Notes under the pieces: model-generated
Told to the model about the DNA's origin: nothing
Databases searched by the model: none
Seen by the model: the letters and a program-made list of their open reading frames with translations, nothing else
Made by a program: the position numbers and the translations under genes
Source of the DNA: Stereum hirsutum FP-91666 SS1
Taxonomy: Eukaryota; Basidiomycota; Agaricomycetes; Russulales; Stereaceae
Length of the DNA stretch: 64,000 nt
Reading direction: 5' to 3'
Assembly: GCF_000264905.1 (NCBI RefSeq)
Contig: NW_006763133.1
Span: 1,329,082-1,393,081 of the forward strand
Shown here: piece by piece, positions 23,656 to 35,267 of the stretch
Layout: each line of letters opens with the position of its first letter
Position numbering within the stretch: the first letter of the stretch is position 1

Positions 23656-24556
23656 GTGCGCCACATTCTACGAGCCAATCACCCGGGACGAGAGTGGAGG
23701 ACCTTTTGTTTTCTCGCAAGACTCTACGATATCTTCGTATGGTACAACGCATATGTGTAGGAAATGGGTGCGGTGCTTTGATCAAAAAGAATCGGAACGA
23801 GTCTAGCAGTGCTTTTGACTACATATATAAATATTGTACCTGTGCCTACTACTTACAGTCTGCTACGGTATGTTTGTGCCCCGATTGTGACCCACCCAAA
23901 TTACCCAACCCACTTAATCTAGCCACCGAGTTCATACGATGGGTACGCCAGAAGTCACATCGTCAGATATGTTCAGAGGAGGATAGGGTCCGGTATAAGG
24001 AGGTAATGTGTGGCCCGACAATGTGGCACTGCCCCACACCATGATGTATGTACTTCCGGTTCCGGCCTCCTTCCTCGACTCGAACGAACACCGTGCGCGG
24101 CTTGCGTACAGATTCTTATACTGTGGATTGTCGCCGCAAGACTACTTACTACTCATCCTCTTCAGCTAGAGAGCGCTGTGGGAGCAGCTACAATCGGATA
24201 GTCGGGCCATACAGCCGCCAGCTGAGACGCTGACCGCGTTTCATTCAGCACACTGACCGAGTGCCATCTACCTCTACTGCTAGTTCTATGGTGCTCCTGT
24301 AATATATTACATACCAATAAAACTGTAGCTACCTTGAGAGAATAGGCAGAATAGAAAAGAGCAGATCTTGATAAGTAAAGCCCAGCTGAGGCCGACGGGA
24401 ATATGCCGACTGAAGAAGCACGCGACGCCGGCGAGGACGAGCAGTAACCTGAACAGCGACCAGCACTTGACCAGAGCCCAAATCCCCAGCCAGTTCGCCC
24501 CCAGACGCGCCTTGCAGCCCGCTCAGCCTTACACAGCCCAAACATAAGTCTCTTGA
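23656..24556. other. Unassigned region upstream of the GID7 homologue
   Basis: About 900 bp with no convincing gene on either strand. Minus-strand open frames after the gap do not show a recognisable BTB start. The end of this stretch should contain the promoter of the next plus-strand gene. Confidence 0.4.
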
Positions 24557-27500
24557 GCTCGTCGTCGTCGCCGTCGTGAATGCCCATACCCAGAACACGC
24601 CGTCCCGCACGTTGTCACCATTGATCCTCTACCGTCACCCACGACCCCCTCTCGGGACGCCGTCCCCTTTCGTGCTCAGCAAACAGAGCTTTCAGGCTCT
24701 CGTCGCTCTATAAACATACAATCTCCCTCAAGAACCCTACCGTCCCCCGTCACTTCGCCTGCGAGACCCCTACACATCGAATCCGCTTCCGGTGCTAGTA
24801 CGCTTATCCCCACCACCCGTACTCGCTCTCAGCTCGAAGCAGACGCTAGCAGCGATCACAACCCATATTATTCTCCCGAATCGCAATCAGGTGCGTCGCA
24901 GTCATCAGATGTTGCAGGGGTACGACCGTTAAATGTCGCGTGTGCTCATGAAGCTGCAATTCCTGAACGTGCCCGCAAACGCCAAAGGACAGGCGGCGAG
25001 CATTCGTTTTCGACTGCCGACGACTCTCTCTTCGAAACTAGCATGCGCTATACAGAACATGATTCCAGCTCCTCTGTCTCTCCCGATCTGCCTCCAGAAC
25101 CCGGTCCCTCGAAGCCCACGAACGGCCATACCTCTAATGGTGTTTCAGGACCATCTGCTACTAACGGTACCCTCAAGCACGCGACCAAGTCTTCACCGCC
25201 GAGAGTCAGCCTTCCTGGGACGACATTATACGAGGACTCGAATATTGATCGCGAGGAGTTTATCAGATTGGTCATTCAGAGCTTGCGGGATGTTGGTTAT
25301 ACGTGCGTACCTCTAGTTTAGTAATGTGCTCGGCAGAATTTGACTAGGAAGTAGCGAGTCGGCAACAGTGCTGGAGGCGGAGTCGGGGTACGTCATGGAA
25401 ACGCCAGAGGTTGCACAATTTAGGACATGTATCGTGGATGGTCGGTGGGCAATAGCGGAGAAGGCACTCACTGCTCTGGGCGTAACGGAGGAGGAAGGAC
25501 TATTGGTGGGAAACGAGTCATTCCATCTCATCGTTCATTCGCTGACGGGTGTCGTGTTAGGATGCAAAATTTTTGATTAGCCAACAGAAATATCTGGAGT
25601 ACCTAGAAGCCGGAAACACGACTGGAGCATTACACGTTCTCAGAAATGAGATCGCCCCGATACAAAGCAATCCCGAACACCTCCTTCCATTATCTAGGTA
25701 AGTATACCTGGCAATGTGGTCATCCCCGTTCTCACTCTAATGCTTTCTACTGTAGTCTTTTGATGTGCACAGACGCTGCTGATTTAAGACAACGAGCTGT
25801 CTGGGATGGCGCCACAGGGTCATCACGGAGACGACTCTTAGTAAATCTCCAACGTTAGTCCAACTTCACTGATGTTAGCAGGGGTCTCGATTAACACGCC
25901 TTTGCAGAGTATATCCCCTCATCCATCATGGTTCCTCCTCGCCGTTTCTCCACCCTCCTCGACCAATCGCGGTCACATCAGATCTCACGCTGTCTTTATC
26001 ACAACGCCCCTCCCAGCTCGCGCAACTTTTCGCTGTACAGCGATCATCGATGTGATAAAGATATGTTCCCTCGGGATACTGTTGCTATCCTGCAGGTGCA
26101 TAGTGATGAAGTTTGGACAATGGAGTGGAGCCACAGTGGCAAGTTACTAGCTTCTGCGAGCAAGGACCAGACTGTCATCATCTGGTCCATAGGCGTGAGT
26201 GTTCATCACATATGGGAAGAGCTCTGTGTCTGATATTTGATTTTATTCAGGCCGAACCGGACCCATCATCACGAACATATGAACATGCGTTAACTCTACG
26301 CGATCATCCATTTCCTGTAGGCTGCCTCGCATGGTCATTAGATGACTCGATATTACTGTCTTCTGCGGAGCAATATATCAAGATGTGGAATACAAAGGCA
26401 AGTTGTGTTCGCGCGCAGTTTCATCTGTGTAATGCTCATTCTGCCTTTTTGTCAGACTGGCATTTGTATTCGCACTCTCGATGCACATACGGAGACGGTG
26501 TCTGCACTGGCCTGGGTACCAGATGGCTCAGGATTTCTTTCAGGTTCACAGGATCGCAAGATCATCCTTTGGGTTCGTCTTCAGTTTCTCATGACAATAA
26601 ATACCCCTCTCGTCATCCTAGTTTACTCCACGCTCAATACCTCACGGTCATTTCTGTGTGCCCTGGATCACTCATGTTTTCTTTTCATTACACCAGGGCT
26701 CAGATGGTCGGCAACGTGATTCATGGGGAATCACTTCAATCCGGGTGACTGACCTCGCCGTTACTCCCGACTTCACACGTTTGGTGGCGGTCGGCGTCTC
26801 CGCGACGAGTTCACTCGCTGGCAATGCGACACCATCTGGAAGAGGGGATTCGACCACACCGCCGGGCGCAGGCGGTAGGACTAGTACGAACGGGTCCGGG
26901 GCGCAGGTAGGGGAGCATCAGATGATCGTGTATGATTTAGCTACGAAGCAGCCGGAAGTGTGAGTGTTTTGAGATCCCCATTCACTCCGCGTGACGCGCA
27001 GTAGTTCGTTCGTTCTTGTTCACTGACGTTTCCACTTGGTTTATCTTGACCGTACGTATCTGAGTAGTTCGGTTTCGCTCGTTGGCCAGCTCACGAGCGT
27101 GAAGATCTCCGACGACTCGCAGTACGCGCTCATCAACCATGCGCCGGACGTAAGTCACTTTAGGTCTTCTCGGGCTCTATTCATTTTTGTCGCTTCGCTC
27201 CAAGAAACGTGCGTACTGATGCCGATTCTCTCATCGCCCGTGTTCCTTCTTGTCTCGTTAAGGAGATCCATTTATGGGACATCTCAACTGGCCGTATGGC
27301 CCGCAAGTACACCGGTCAACGTCAAGGTCGTCACATCATCCGCAGCTGTTTCGGTGGAGTCGATGGAAACTTCGTGGTCAGTGGAAGTGAAGGTATGTTT
27401 AACCTTCGCCCATCATCACCGCAATTTGAAGCGCGCGAGTATGAACGGTCGAACGGATGCTGATTTACGTCTTGTCACTTGCTGCTTTCCCCTGCTCAAA

Positions 27501-27901
27501 AATTTCGTTTTCAAAATCGCTTCGCTTGACGACCATGCATGCGTGTATGTATCCGCAAATGTGGATTTGGGTTTGGCTGTGGATGCGAAGACGGGAATGT
27601 GTATGTGTGGCACCGTGAGCGGGGTATTCTGCTCGATATCCTCCAAGGTCACGGCCCCGGCAGCGTGAATTCTGTCGCGTGGAATCCACGGAACAAACGA
27701 ATGTTTGCTTCTTGTTCTGACGACTGCACGATACGAATATGGGAGGCCCTTCCTCAGGACCATACATATACCGGCGCTTCGTCGTCGAACGTTCTGAATC
27801 CCAGATTACTGGAGCACGAGGGCACTGGTGGAGGTAGCAGCAGTGCGGATCATAGTGGGAAGGGCAAGGGAAAGAGACGAGAACCTTGGGACGAGGATTA
27901 G
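24557..27901 (+). CDS. GID7: WDR26/GID7 homologue (LisH-CTLH-WD40)
   Basis: WDR26/Gid7 is a subunit of the GID/CTLH ubiquitin ligase that degrades gluconeogenic enzymes. A disordered Ser/Pro-rich N-terminus leads to a LisH-like helix ([19 protein letters not shown]) and a CTLH segment ([20 protein letters not shown]). The matching [18 protein letters not shown] follows. WD repeats include [70 protein letters not shown] and the last [20 protein letters not shown]. The C-terminus is [13 protein letters not shown]. About ten exons are needed. The initiation codon is unresolved: the coding frame is open from 24557 but has no ATG before 25043, so an upstream exon is likely. The start given is the open-frame limit only. 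Confidence 0.88.
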
Positions 27902-29890
27902 ATTGACCGGTCGGGGGAGTTTCCACCTCGTTGTCGGTGTGCTTGGCGGTGTCTGGTTTAGACGATTGCTTCTCTTCATCTGCTTTCTTTCCTCTGCTTC
28001 TTCGATACGCTTTGCTCCTACGGTACTTTATATTGGCTAAATCAGCAATCATTCTCGTGCCCATCTCCGCCTACGTCCTCTATCTCATTCTTCCCATTTC
28101 ACTTTATTCATTGTATCATCCCAGACTTTTTGTTTTTCTTCTGCGGTGCAGGCCTACTTGCTTTCTTGCCATTCATCCACCCATTCATCCATCCACGACA
28201 TCGCTTCCAGTACTCGCACCCAGTTCACTCATTGTGACCGCATTGCATCCGCAACATCGCATCCACTCAATCATTCACTCAGTCCATCTTCACGACTCGC
28301 AGTGCACATATCTATGTTTCTTTACTGGCATTCATACATAGTCCCTCTCTTCCTCTTCCCTCTCTCATTCTTCCATCTGCACCCATGCGTCGCACGCATC
28401 CTTCCTTTCCTTCGTACCCTCCTTCCTTACCCCCCTCCCTCCCCGGTGTCTTTCCCTTTTCCTGTACTCTCATCCATCTCCATCTCATTGATTTTTGCAT
28501 GTAGACGGGTTGTTAATCTTCACTTAGGTTCTTTGATCCTTTACTTAAGTTGGTACACATACACCATCTCATCTCTCATCTCTATCACGATTACTCCTCA
28601 AATATCAGAAATCGGAAGTCGAATCCAATTCCTATTAGTATTGCCGAATGTATAACCTGTTATAATGTAATGTCTCGTGGACCGGAAGCCCCACCCACCC
28701 ATACAAATACACACCGTAAGCTTTCGAAGGGCTGAATGGGAGCTCGGAGGTACTAGAGATGAATGGACAGACAACGACCTGCAGCGTATATGTATTCTGG
28801 CAGTACCAAAGTATGTTCAGAAGCGTAAGTAAAAAAAAAAAAGGAAGCGGGACCCGGCCCTACACGCTCATGCACATTCTCAACTCCCACTGGCCACCGG
28901 GCCTGTGTTCGTACATTGGTACAAGCCATGAGCCGCAATATGTAACTCCTCAGTACACAGTCCGAAGGTTGCGTCCAATAGACTCGTTATGTTCCCGAGT
29001 GAGCTCGGGTGTCGAGTGACAGGTCGAGTTGATCCGTGAAATCCGCCTTTGGTGCTTGAGTCTCGACGGTGAGCTGATGACAGTGGCGACAGAGGGCGTA
29101 GAAGGACAGAAGGCCACGGAAGAATCAATAGATCAGTAAGCTTCGCGCGGGATATTTGCGCGTCCGGGTCCTAGACGCTGACGTATGGTCTAATGGCAGA
29201 GATAACTGAACAGTAACGTGGAAAAGGCCTAGGTATGTCGCAATGCACAACTTGACTTGTGCTGTTGTCGGTAGACCGGCTGAAGGGTGGGTAGGCGGCG
29301 TTTGGGCTGTTGCTGACAGAGGGGCTGTCTAAGTTAAGAGTCGAGCAAACCAGACCAGAAGAGTGAGACATGTTGAGATCCATAGTCCGCGGAGAATGTC
29401 CATGAAAGGCGCGAACGAGGGTTGTTTTCATAGTCTGGTGAGAGCGAGCGCACCCATAGCGAAACTCGTAGACAAGGCGGGTGGGCACATCTTCTTGACC
29501 TGCGTGATTCGATCTGCGACCTCCGTATAGATTTAGAAGCGATGCGAGCGAGTAGGTGGGCGATGTGAAAAGGAAGAGACGGTCTGATACATTATCCAGA
29601 AATGGGTGGGTGCAAATGCTAACTAATATAAAATGGGAGGGCGTGGCGACAAGTGTACAGAGAGCTCGAGTAACGTGGATGAAACGGATACCGAGGAAGA
29701 GGGTAGAGTACAACGGTAAAAAGCAGTGGATAAAGATGTGATGCAATGCGACGGATGTGGGAGAATGTGAAAATGGCGAGTTTGAATGGGCATAAGCGAG
29801 GCCAGAGAAGGCGGTCGATGGGCCAGAGGTGACCGTATAGCAGGGTCACTGGGTAGACAAGAGCAGTGCATCTGCACAGAGAGAATGAGG
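27902..29890. other. 2 kb convergent intergenic region
   Basis: This lies between the stops of the GID7 and Elongin A genes. From about 28050 to 28500 the plus strand is strongly pyrimidine-rich (runs of CT, CCTT and CATC), which could be a long 3' untranslated region. An A12 run occurs near 28830. No coding frame with conserved sequence was found. Confidence 0.45.
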
Positions 29891-31331
29891 TTATGCCGTC
29901 CCTCGAGCCCCAGAAGGGAGTTGTGAGTGCGCGCGATGTTTAGGCATGAATAAGGCCGACCTAGCAGGCTTCTTGGTGTGCTTGCACGACGGAGACTGGG
30001 CCTCCGAAGGGGTGACATACATGTATGGTGTTCTAGATGGGAGAGCCTGTAGACATGCTTCACCTTCCGGGGTGAAACGAAGGTTATTTGCACCCAAGGG
30101 AGGTTTGGGAGGAGATGGTGTGGGAGATGAGTGGGTGGGAGGAAGCCAAGCATTGTCAACGGTGAAGTTCCCGGTTGATGCAGTATGGGTCACGGAGATT
30201 GGCCGAGGGGCAGCGCGGGGATCGATAGAAGATGATGAGGAGTGAGATGAAGTGGGGGACAGTGAATGAAGGGAAGCGCTGGTGGTGGTATCAGACGTCT
30301 CTAAAGATGTCTCATGGTGACTTCGGGGATGGTACGCTTTGACGATGACACGGCTACCAGATGGGTACGGAGCAGACTTGATGGAAGGTGGTGGTGACAG
30401 GAGTGGCGTGAGGGCTGGCTTGCTATATGACTTCGCGGTAAGCATAGGAGGTCGCAGTTGTGGCCCGAACATGGACTTCTGCACTTTTGTGGCTTCTGTC
30501 CGAGTCTTCTGAAACAGGGACTTTGGTTGGGCGGTACCGTTCCCTAGATGGGGAGATGGGATGAGCGATTGAGAAAACACCCTATGATCGCCACACGTAC
30601 ATCCGCGGGCTCTCTTCGCAGGAGGAGGGGTGCTTGTGAACTTGATTTCCTTTTCGCGCTTGCGTCCCTCGGCTTCCAGGCGTTGGCTACGGATCCGCGA
30701 CCCTATCTCTTCGAACCGTCTCGCTTCAATGGCACGAAGAGTCTACTGGAGAATCAGAGAAAGGAAAGAACCAAGCGTGTGCCAACTTACAAAAAACTCA
30801 TCTCTCCATGAAGGAGGCTCCTGCGGCTGCTCTTCATTACGTTTCGAAGCATCGATTGGGTGGTGGCGGTAACAAAGAGTTTTCCATAAGTCTGTTCAAG
30901 AGTCCCATCAGAGTACGGTTTGATAGACATCAAGAATAATATGAAGCACGCACCATTGGTCATTGCATCCAAATTCTGTGGATATAGGTTAGCCCTAAAC
31001 CATGAAAAATGATTAGTGAACACGTACGGCAGTGGAACCCTCCAGCCTGAGAAGGTGATCCGCGGAACAGTACTCTAGCATTGGTCGGACAAGGTCAAAA
31101 GACATATCGTCATCAAAACTATCGATAGCTGCCATAGATGTTATATTCAGGGTTCGTGTCCCGAAGGCGGATTCTGCTTTACTTACATTCGACGTGCAAC
31201 GCGGCCACTGCGAGACAGCAAAGCAAGATTATCGCCTGCACCTTGAATAATTGATATTCTGGCGTACCTCGTTGGCATAGCTGTACTAAGCTTGGGAGTC
31301 GTCTATTTGGTGTTTCTGTATCTGGAGTCAT
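29891..31331 (-). CDS. ELA1: Elongin A (RNA polymerase II elongation factor SIII p110)
   Basis: Elongin A stimulates Pol II elongation and, with Elongin C and Cul3, ubiquitinates stalled polymerase. Splicing from the ATG at 31331 gives MTPDTETPNRRLPSLVQLCQ, then RVAALHVESIDSFDDDMSFD and LVRPMLEYCSADHLLRLEGS. This is the Elongin A signature, with the BC-box and the F-box-like segment. The next exons give LWKTLCYRHHPIDASKR, EPPSWRDEFF and RRFEEIGSRIRSQRLE. The last exon starts NGTAQPKSLFQKTRTEATKV and ends in a Ser/Pro-rich disordered tail. All joins use canonical sites and keep phase. The 1.7 kb upstream is shared with the divergent WOPR gene. Confidence 0.92.
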
Positions 31332-33056
31332 TGCAGCTTAAATGTAAAAGAGAACTATGGGATGAGGTCGTCGTCTGCATCGAGCGCTACTTCGAGACGG
31401 AATGCCACTGCCACGTGGGCTGTCTCACAGTCCATATTTGCGGCAATTTATTCCCATGCCCTCGGCCAGGTCCTCAGCTTGCAACTTCACCGTCACGGTC
31501 ACTGCTGAGGAATCGACGGAACACCTTCTTCTCTCACGCACCATACCCTTCCCAATACCTGACCGACGTATGCCTTCGGACCCCTTGTATCGGAAAGAAA
31601 CGCTACTGGAAGATCGGGGGACGATCTCAGTATACTCAAGCCCACCAGCTTTACCAGTACTTCAAATGGCTAGCATGCTGAAGAACAGCGCCATCGTACG
31701 ATTTCACTGTTTACTTATACCAGCACGCAGCTATACGTGGTAATCTTGCGTCTAAATATGAGTGTTCATGTCTATGGCTCCAGGATATTATGGAGCGTGA
31801 GTAGAACGAGTCTACACAGTCAATCACAACCGCACACCTCTGTATGTTCATCCATGGTCGTATTCTCTCAGCTGCTGACGTCCATCATCGTCCTGACTTT
31901 TATAGAGCACCTCGACCACATATGCGTGTGAAAACGAGACTTTGTTTGGCCCCCATGTCCTCCCAGGCAGGGCTCATCGCAAGTCTCGTTAATCCGCGAT
32001 CTACGATATACCGATGCAGTTCTCTCTGACAGCCGCTCCCCACAACTCGCACGCGACCGTGGGCCCCGCCCCCTACGTTATCGTGCTCTTCTCATGACAG
32101 TGGCATGGTCCAGCCTCGCTGCAGGCAGTCGTGTTCTCTCCACCATCGTTGTATGGGAGACTGTGGGCGTCTCCAGAACGAGTGCCCGATGCCAGGAAGG
32201 TGTCGCTCACCGTGGAGGACAGGATGTCCAAAAACCGATTAGGCACTGACGACCGGGAAAGTCCCGCTCAGGAATTGCAGCCGTATATATACTAACTTCT
32301 TCACATCTTCAACGTCACCAATATAATAAGCATTTGATGACCGGTTTGTGGACGCTAGAAGACTCGAGGGAGAGCCGTGCAAGGCTTATTGCCATCGTAT
32401 AATTGGTCACGGACGTACACGCTCTTAAGCTTTCTTCACAGAACCTTCATTGAGCCCGAAATACCGGCGAATTACCGCAGAGGGAGGGAAAGACTGACAT
32501 ACTTGTGAAATATAGGCTGGAGCCTTCCCATATTCTCGGAACAGCCTCCACGGCACACTGCAACTGTGAAGTTGACCGCAGTGTTCTGTTTCGGATCGAG
32601 GTTTACCAGTGGCACGTTTACATCCGCCATAGTTGTTTGCTCCCGCTCACATAACCCTCACATGGCGGACAACGTACGCGGGAGAAAATGCACCTCTTGC
32701 AACTCTGCTCTCGTTATGCACTCGCCGACGACTCTATCCCTCTACCAAGCAGGGCTCGGGGATTTGGATCTCAATGAGAAGCCGCCTTTGACCCCACCAT
32801 TGCTCTAGTCCGGAGTTTCCTACCTCAGCATATGCCGAATTTCTTACGGGCTTCTCTCTCGTGGCCAGCATCAAAAAACCTTCTATACCGCACCTTATCT
32901 CACTCCTTACTTCTTGTCCCTGCGCTGTATTCTTGGAGTTTCATCTCACGAGCTTATTCCCAGCAATCCAAGCTTCAGCGGTTTAAAAGCACCAACCTCC
33001 TCCTGCTCTAGGATTCGCACGGCGAAAGCTGCATCCTCCACTCCTTCAGCGTTTTC
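31332..33056. other. Long divergent upstream region (Elongin A / WOPR factor)
   Basis: 1.7 kb separates two divergent start codons, much more than the 200-300 bp usual in this window. Open frames inside show no conserved motif. Long 5' regions are common for fungal developmental regulators, so this may hold WOPR control elements or an untranslated leader. No specific site could be assigned. Confidence 0.45.
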
Positions 33057-34175
33057 ATGCAACAACCCACCCACCCTCGTCTTCATGTCAGGTGCATATT
33101 CGTCATTCTACGTAGCCTTGTCCGTTCTGACTGATTGCGCACCCTGCAGAGACGGTAATGACGCACACCGTGTCTTTGAGGCAGTCCGCTTGGGTCTGCT
33201 ACGGCCGGTGGAGAGGCGATTGAACGAGGTTGAACGCTCCATGTTTATTAGATCGGGAAGGTACTGCTCTGCGGTTTTCTCTGGGTCCACCGCTGACACG
33301 TTATGCGCACTGTCTGTAGCATCTTCATCTGGCGCGAGAGCGAAGACGATCTAGGCCTGAAGAGATGGACCGATGGACGCGTGTGGAGGTACGACATAGT
33401 CGCTCAATGTCGGATGACGCTAACGTAGATCTTGACCAGTCAGTCACGTATGAGAGAGGTACGCCACCTTGCAAAGCAGTCGAGCGCTGCTGGCCACTGA
33501 CACCGACTTATCCCCCTTCGCGTAGCCATATCTCTTCTATGACGAAAAATTGCCGTCAGACGACAGTCAGGGAGCTAATCCCGCATCACGGTATGTCGTT
33601 TACCATTCGTTTTCACCGACTCTACTCTGACGACGAGCTACTGCCTCTTCTCCAGCTCCCCGAGCAATTTCCGATTCGTGGACGGGATAGGTCGCAGTGG
33701 AGCAGCCTCTCCGGCACTCTCACATTATGATCGTTCGGAACAGAGAACAACAGGCCTCGTCAAGCAGACCTATTCCGCATGGGTTCTTGCGGATCCTCAG
33801 AGACCACAGCGGTGGCATCTGACGGCATACCTCACGTTCGCTGATCTCCCTCACCTACCTACACCAGATCAGGATACAACACTTCGTAGCGTTGTCGCGC
33901 CACCAGGGATGTATAGGAGTGGAAAGACGAGGTCGAGGAATTCCGACGCGGGAATATCGAGTGCGGCACCATCGCCTCCAGCTTCACCGTCCCCGTACGG
34001 ACGCTCGGCATACCCGAATCCCCCAGCGCCTCGACCAGGCGAGTCGCTGCCTTCCTTACATACCGCAATTGCACCATCGCACCATGACGGGCATGGAGTT
34101 CGGAGGCATCACGATTCAAGAGCGCCGGAGGATCAGCGTATGATACAGATGCTAAATTCTCGCCATATCATGTAG
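33057..34175 (+). CDS. WOPR-domain transcription factor (Gti1/Pac2 family)
   Basis: WOPR proteins (Wor1, Ryp1, Gti1, Pac2) bind DNA and control morphological switching in fungi. Six exons (33057-33091, 33150-33260, 33320-33388, 33440-33458, 33526-33590, 33656-34175) give exactly 272 residues. WOPR box a reads MQQPTHPRLHVRDGNDAHRV, FEAVRLGLLRPVERRL, RSGSIFIWRESEDD and GLKRWTDGRVWSQSRMRE. PYLFYDEKLPS follows. Box b is TTGLVKQTYSAWV, RWHLTAYLTFADLPHLPTPD and VVAPPGMYRSGK. The linker is only about 40 residues. The C-terminus is Pro/Ser/His-rich and short. The KRWTDGR and KQTYS contacts of the family are present. Which WOPR subfamily it belongs to is not resolved. Confidence 0.93.
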
Positions 34176-34380
34176 CCGTCATTCTTCTTGTGCTGCTGTA
34201 TTCGCCATTAGACAACATAGACACCATGGAATATGCGTCCACACTGCTGGTATATGGAAATTGCCACACCCTGTGTGAGTGTAGTCAAGAACGCGAGAAT
34301 CTAGAATCAGCGAAAATAATTCGTACAGAGTTACAAATACAAACAGTCGAAGGGGCCGTATCAGAGGGATAAGGTCTCAG

Positions 34381-35025
34381 TCATCTTCGTCTGACAAGGG
34401 CTCCTCAGTGACTCCTGCTTGCATGGCACCGAGAAGGTCGTCTGATTGACCATTTTGGGAAGCCAGGCGTTGTCCTAATATGATTGGAGTGAAGGTGGTA
34501 TGAGAAGACTTCACAGGTTCGTCTGAGTTTAGGATCCAACGCACGAATTAAGGTGTGGATGGCCTGCTGAGTTTGCCGCTCCAGCTTGGCTAGTTTCTTC
34601 TCCATATCCCGTTTTAGATCCCAGTTGGGCCGCTTCGGTGCTATGTTGAAGAGATCCTAGAGTGGAAGGGTTTGTTAGCATTACGTGGAGGAAGACCACC
34701 GATAACATACCAGATCTTGCGCTCTCCTCTCTTCGTCCTCTGCTATAATGCGTTCGGCCAGGCCTTCTACGTTCTTCTCGATGGTATCCTCCAGCTCGAC
34801 ATCCTGCTGAGTACGTTTTCGAAGCGTCCTCGTTTCAGGATCAAAGTTTCTTGTGTTTAGAACGGGTTCCTCGGGAGCACTGCAATAGCAGCATGGTGAG
34901 TTTTGCGCCTGGCTAATCATACGAAAGAAGACATACCCTTCCTCCTCGGCAGGTTGACCAGCTCGCTTTCTTCTCAAGGCCGCGAGACGTGCCTTACGAG
35001 CATCAGATACCTCAGCTAAAGACAT
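34381..35025 (-). CDS. cwf18: Pre-mRNA splicing factor Cwf18 (CCDC12 homologue)
   Basis: Cwf18/CCDC12 is a small component of the activated spliceosome (NineTeen-associated complex). The first exon reads MSLAEVSDARKARLAALRRK. After an intron comes EEPVLNTRNFDPETRTLRKR, the family signature, then a coiled region TIEKNVEGLAERIIAEDEER. The sequence continues DLFNIAPKRPNWDLKRDMEK and KLAKLERQTQQAIHTLIR. The tail is acidic (EEPLSDEDD). Start is the ATG at 35025. It is divergent from GUF1, with 242 bp between start codons. Confidence 0.93.
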
Positions 35026-35267
35026 AGTGGCGGTCGTGGAGGACGAAGGCAAGTCGCGTACCGTCGCGTCGCCACAAAGTCGAAGCCGGGCAATTGCTTA
35101 GTCAGCACCGCTAGAGACGCGCCCCGCGTTTTGCAAGTACAACCTTCGAGCTTTCTACCCAACTTCCATCCACGGCTTGGCTGTCGACCTAGACGCTACT
35201 TCCACGCAGCAGCCGTGTAGAATTCTGTGAACTACTTTTGCTATAGTTTGATCAGCCATAGACATAT

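Noticed and set aside
28146..28655. 169-codon plus-strand frame
   Set aside because: It is made of His/Ser/Pro/Leu low complexity from the pyrimidine-rich stretch, with no conserved motif.
29171..29746. 191-codon minus-strand frame downstream of Elongin A
   Set aside because: Composition and lack of motifs suggest a chance frame in 3' flanking DNA.
32566..32808. Small protein with CTSCNS motif
   Set aside because: Only one CxxC, no splice partners and no similarity recalled; lies in the upstream region of the WOPR gene.
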